From an uncultured bacterium (lineage in GTDB: Bacteria > Bacillota_A > Clostridia > Lachnospirales > Lachnospiraceae): a stretch of 64,000 bases of DNA. The DNA is taken from NCBI GenBank assembly GCA_905215045.1, contig CAJMOO010000001.1, positions 18,300 to 82,299 of the forward strand, read 5' to 3'. A model generated the notes under the pieces. It was given only the letters and a program-made list of their open reading frames with translations. It had not been told where the DNA came from and ran no database searches. Position numbers and translations under genes: made by a program. Shown here piece after piece: positions 61,575 to 64,000 of this stretch. Every line of letters starts with the position of its first letter. The stretch's first letter is position 1.

Positions 61575-62747
61575 TTATAATTGATTCATCAACTGATATG
61601 CATCATTCACAACAGCTGCTGCCCATTCACCGCCAACGCAATAATGCTTATTCACGGCCTGCGCAGAAGTACCACAATAATAACTTCCACCTGGTGTCAG
61701 GTATTTCTCATGTAAAGTCTTAGCCGTTGTAAGAAGTCCTTCTTCTTTGGTTGCCTTATTAATTCCTTTGGCACTGTCAGAGGTTACACCATATCCAGTC
61801 AGATTATTATCTTCCCTTGCACGTCTGCTTGTTCCCCATGCACTTTCATGCGCTGCAATTCCCATTAAAAAGACTGCATTCACATGATATTTTTCTTCTG
61901 CTTTTACATAGGCTTTCGCATCCGCATAAAGAGCCGTTCCCTCTAACATATGTTTTGCATCATCTACCGTAATATGACTTAATAAACTTACATTATTCGG
62001 ATTAAAATATCTTGTCTGTTTTTCTTTGGAAATCTGCTTTCTTAGTTGTTTGATCTGTTTATTAATTTTTTTGATCTTTTGTTCCATTGGTTTTATCGGA
62101 AGAATCTTTTTATTCTTCAAATACTGATTTAAATTACAATTGTCGTTCTTATCAAGTAAACTTTCAAAATCTGGATGGTTGATTCCAAATACATATTTAC
62201 CCGCAATATTTCTTAGTTGTTTATCTCCAAATAAATCCGCGAGTTCATAAAGATCATCTCTCATAGTTTCATCTTTTTTTGATATTTTGATCGCAGGCGT
62301 AATTTCCTGTCCATATAATGCGACCTCTGCCTTAGAACTTGCTGTATATTTCTTATAAAATGCTTTGACAGCTTCGCTCTTTTTCGTTTCCAGTTGTATC
62401 TGGCTGGAAATTTTGGATCTTTTTTTCTCTAATTTCGTAATCTTTGCTTCTTTGGCTGAAATTCTGCTTTGAATCGCTGATGAGCTGGTTTTGCTTACCA
62501 CCTGTGTCGGCATTGGAACGACTTTTTCCTGATCAGTTTTCTTAGATTTTGTATCTTTCTTCTTTGAGGATTTCTTTGTATCTTTTGTCTTCTTTGTAGA
62601 TGTTTTTTCTTTTGTCGTCTGTGTTGTGTCCTGTGTGGTTATTTCTTGTTCTACCTGTGTTGTTTGTGTATCGTCCGCTGCATAAACTGGCATTACAGAC
62701 ATTGCCATAATTGAGCATACAAATGCTGCCATAATCTTACGTCTCAT
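61575..62747 (-). CDS. Secreted N-acetylglucosaminidase (GH73-like)
   Basis: 390 aa. A signal peptide (1-24, ending VYAAD) is followed by a Thr/Lys-rich, repeat-like linker (25-85), a coiled-coil region (about 90-255, EAKITKLEKKRSKISSQIQL) and a C-terminal glucosaminidase domain (about 260-390) with the catalytic Glu in MGIAAHESAWGTS, a substrate loop NNLTGYGV, and two Cys (YYCGTS, HYCVGG). It cuts peptidoglycan glycan strands. A GGAGG site precedes the ATG. Confidence 0.88.
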   Translation of the reverse strand: MRRKIMAAFVCSIMAMSVMPVYAADDTQTTQVEQEITTQDTTQTTKEKTSTKKTKDTKKSSKKKDTKSKKTDQEKVVPMPTQVVSKTSSSAIQSRISAKEAKITKLEKKRSKISSQIQLETKKSEAVKAFYKKYTASSKAEVALYGQEITPAIKISKKDETMRDDLYELADLFGDKQLRNIAGKYVFGINHPDFESLLDKNDNCNLNQYLKNKKILPIKPMEQKIKKINKQIKQLRKQISKEKQTRYFNPNNVSLLSHITVDDAKHMLEGTALYADAKAYVKAEEKYHVNAVFLMGIAAHESAWGTSRRAREDNNLTGYGVTSDSAKGINKATKEEGLLTTAKTLHEKYLTPGGSYYCGTSAQAVNKHYCVGGEWAAAVVNDAYQLMNQL

Positions 62748-62853
62748 GATTGTTCCTCCTTATGTCGCTGCATTCTGCTTATGATACTTTCTATATTCTA
62801 ATACTCAAATTTTCTCTGGTAATTTCTACCTTACTCCTTTTTATACAAAAATT

Positions 62854-62875
62854 CAAGCACGCTTTTGCGTACTTG
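62854..62875 (-). terminator. Terminator after tag
   Basis: On the minus strand CAAGTACGC-aaaa-GCGTGCTTG, then AATTTTTG. Confidence 0.65.
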
Positions 62876-62893
62876 ACGTAAAGTTCCATATGA

Positions 62894-63454
62894 TTACTTT
62901 TTCTTCCATAAAAAGCATCCTTTTTCATGAGAATAAATGACTCCAACAGCTTGAAGATAAGAATAAATGATCGTTGTTCCGACGAATTTCATTCCTCGTT
63001 TTTTTAAATCTTTTGATATCTTATCTGAAAGTTCCGATGATGTTTTGCCTGTTTCATAGATTACTTCATTCTCTGTAAACTGCCATAAATAATTTGAAAA
63101 ACTTCCGTATTCCTCCTGAATCTTAAGAAAAATCTGTGCATTCGTAACTGCTGCTAATATTTTCCTCTGATTTCTTATGATTTTTTCATTTTCCTTTAAC
63201 TGAGCCTGTTTATTTTCGTCATACGCACTTATCTTATATACATCAAAACCATCAAACGCTTCCCTGAATGCTTCTCTCTTATTTAACACACACTCCCAGG
63301 ATAAACCTGCCTGAAAGGATTCTAAAATAAGCATTTCAAACAATTTATGGTCATCATAAACAGGGACTCCCCATTCTTTATCATGATAATCTATGTATAA
63401 CTGATTCTTTGGATTTGCCCAGCAGCATCTGTCTTTTCCATCTTGATATTTCAT
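62894..63454 (-). CDS. tag: DNA-3-methyladenine glycosylase I
   Basis: 186-aa base-excision enzyme that removes 3-methyladenine. RCCWANPKNQLYIDYHDKEWGVP and QAGLSWECVLNKREAFREAFDGF carry the Tag signature, with the Cys/His of its zinc site in CCW and YSHEKGC. GGAGGAG precedes the ATG. It lies after the metallophosphoesterase by 29 bp in the same direction. Confidence 0.93.
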   Translation of the reverse strand: MKYQDGKDRCCWANPKNQLYIDYHDKEWGVPVYDDHKLFEMLILESFQAGLSWECVLNKREAFREAFDGFDVYKISAYDENKQAQLKENEKIIRNQRKILAAVTNAQIFLKIQEEYGSFSNYLWQFTENEVIYETGKTSSELSDKISKDLKKRGMKFVGTTIIYSYLQAVGVIYSHEKGCFLWKKK

Positions 63455-63483
63455 AGAAATCTGCTCCTCCGCTAATTTATATT

Positions 63484-64000
63484 TTATTTAAAATCCACAT
63501 TCACAACCGCAATCTCAGCTTTCGTTCCAACCCTCATATTCGGGCCAAATAAGCCGACTCCTGAGGTTACGATCTGGTGTGTATTCCCAACCTTGCGGTA
63601 TCCATATGGATTCTTCCAGAATAAATGAATTGTTAAATTCCCTGGGAACATCTGGCCATCATGAGTATGTCCGCAAAGATCAAGATCGACCCCTGCTTTA
63701 TTTAACGCTTCCTGCTGCCTTGGCTCATGATCCAAGACGATCACAGGTTTCTTAAGATCCATTCCGTTTACAAGTTCTTTTGGAGTCTTACGTCTATTGA
63801 TTCCACGTCCGACTCTCTCGGCATCTGGTCTTCCATACAGATAGAAACTCTGATCAATACAGACAGATTCATCTCTTAATAACTTCATTCCAGCCTTTTT
63901 CACAAATTCATCCATTCTTGGGTCGCTAACCTTTTTCTCCCGGCTGCTGCCAAATGTAAATCCTGCAAGAATCTTTTCATCAATATCATGATTTCCATAA
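63484..64000 (-). CDS. Metallophosphoesterase, 3' part (cut by the window)
   Basis: The C-terminal about 172 residues of a calcineurin-like phosphoesterase. GNHDID is at the very edge, then VLDHEPRQQEALNKAG and CGHTHDGQMFPGNL with the metal-binding His residues, and the family's GVGLFGPNMRVGTKAEI end. It matches the YkuE/YaeI-type enzymes. The first Asp-His metal motif and the start lie beyond 64000. The substrate is unknown; some members hydrolyse lipid-linked phosphates. Confidence 0.88.
   Translation of the reverse strand, partial: YGNHDIDEKILAGFTFGSSREKKVSDPRMDEFVKKAGMKLLRDESVCIDQSFYLYGRPDAERVGRGINRRKTPKELVNGMDLKKPVIVLDHEPRQQEALNKAGVDLDLCGHTHDGQMFPGNLTIHLFWKNPYGYRKVGNTHQIVTSGVGLFGPNMRVGTKAEIAVVNVDFK

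Noticed and set aside
1..64000. Prophage, IS or integrative element
   Set aside because: No transposase, integrase, phage structural gene or flanking direct repeat was seen.

Overview
The window is low-GC, densely coded DNA from an anaerobic Firmicute, most likely a gut Lachnospiraceae (Anaerostipes/Roseburia-like; the genus is a guess). Supporting signs are strong AGGAGG-type ribosome binding sites, T-box control of thrS, a four-subunit ferredoxin-linked 2-oxoacid oxidoreductase, a double-cubane type dehydratase pair, a BspA-type leucine-rich-repeat surface protein and an oleate hydratase. I see no rRNA, tRNA, CRISPR, phage or IS element.

Layout. 0-2 kb: acyl-CoA dehydratase activase plus its YjiM-like partner. 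2-4.8 kb: a decayed nucleoside ABC transporter (BMP lipoprotein, ATPase and permease remnants), followed by an intact PfkB kinase and uridine kinase. 4.9-10 kb: a secreted protein, a 54-aa/GNAT-like pair, an ECF sigma factor with a membrane and outer domain preceded by a small ORF whose ribosome site lies in a hairpin, KptA and a nitroreductase. 10-13.3 kb: oleate hydratase (minus strand) and small hypotheticals. 13.3-19.3 kb: NhaC antiporter and potABCD polyamine transport. 19.5-23.5 kb: porGDAB and a LysR regulator. 23.5-30 kb: a compound palindromic element, then SDR, cysteine-synthase-like and LanC-like genes, a SorE-like dehydrogenase and a Y-family polymerase with a tiny partner. 30-39.5 kb: parvulin, a GGDEF protein that has lost its active-site loop, an rRNA/tRNA methyltransferase, LysR, an LCP cell-wall ligase, DUF6110 plus a P1B-type ATPase, and MATE.

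39.6-52.3 kb is the most unusual block: six tightly packed or overlapping genes encoding a hybrid histidine kinase, a 1664-aa BspA-type LRR surface protein, a MoxR AAA+, a DUF58 protein, a transglutaminase-fold membrane protein whose catalytic Cys is Ala, and a Lon-like AAA+ without a protease domain. It looks like one envelope-linked module that senses, displays and remodels.

52.4-64 kb: a 51-aa membrane peptide, a FeoA-FeoB fusion, a csoR-copA(Z) copper operon whose promoter spacer is filled by a CsoR-type operator and whose copper chaperone sits in frame at the end of copA behind its own ribosome site, a Phd/PIN toxin-antitoxin pair, thrS with a T-box, a secreted glucosaminidase, tag, and the 3' part of a metallophosphoesterase running off the window edge.
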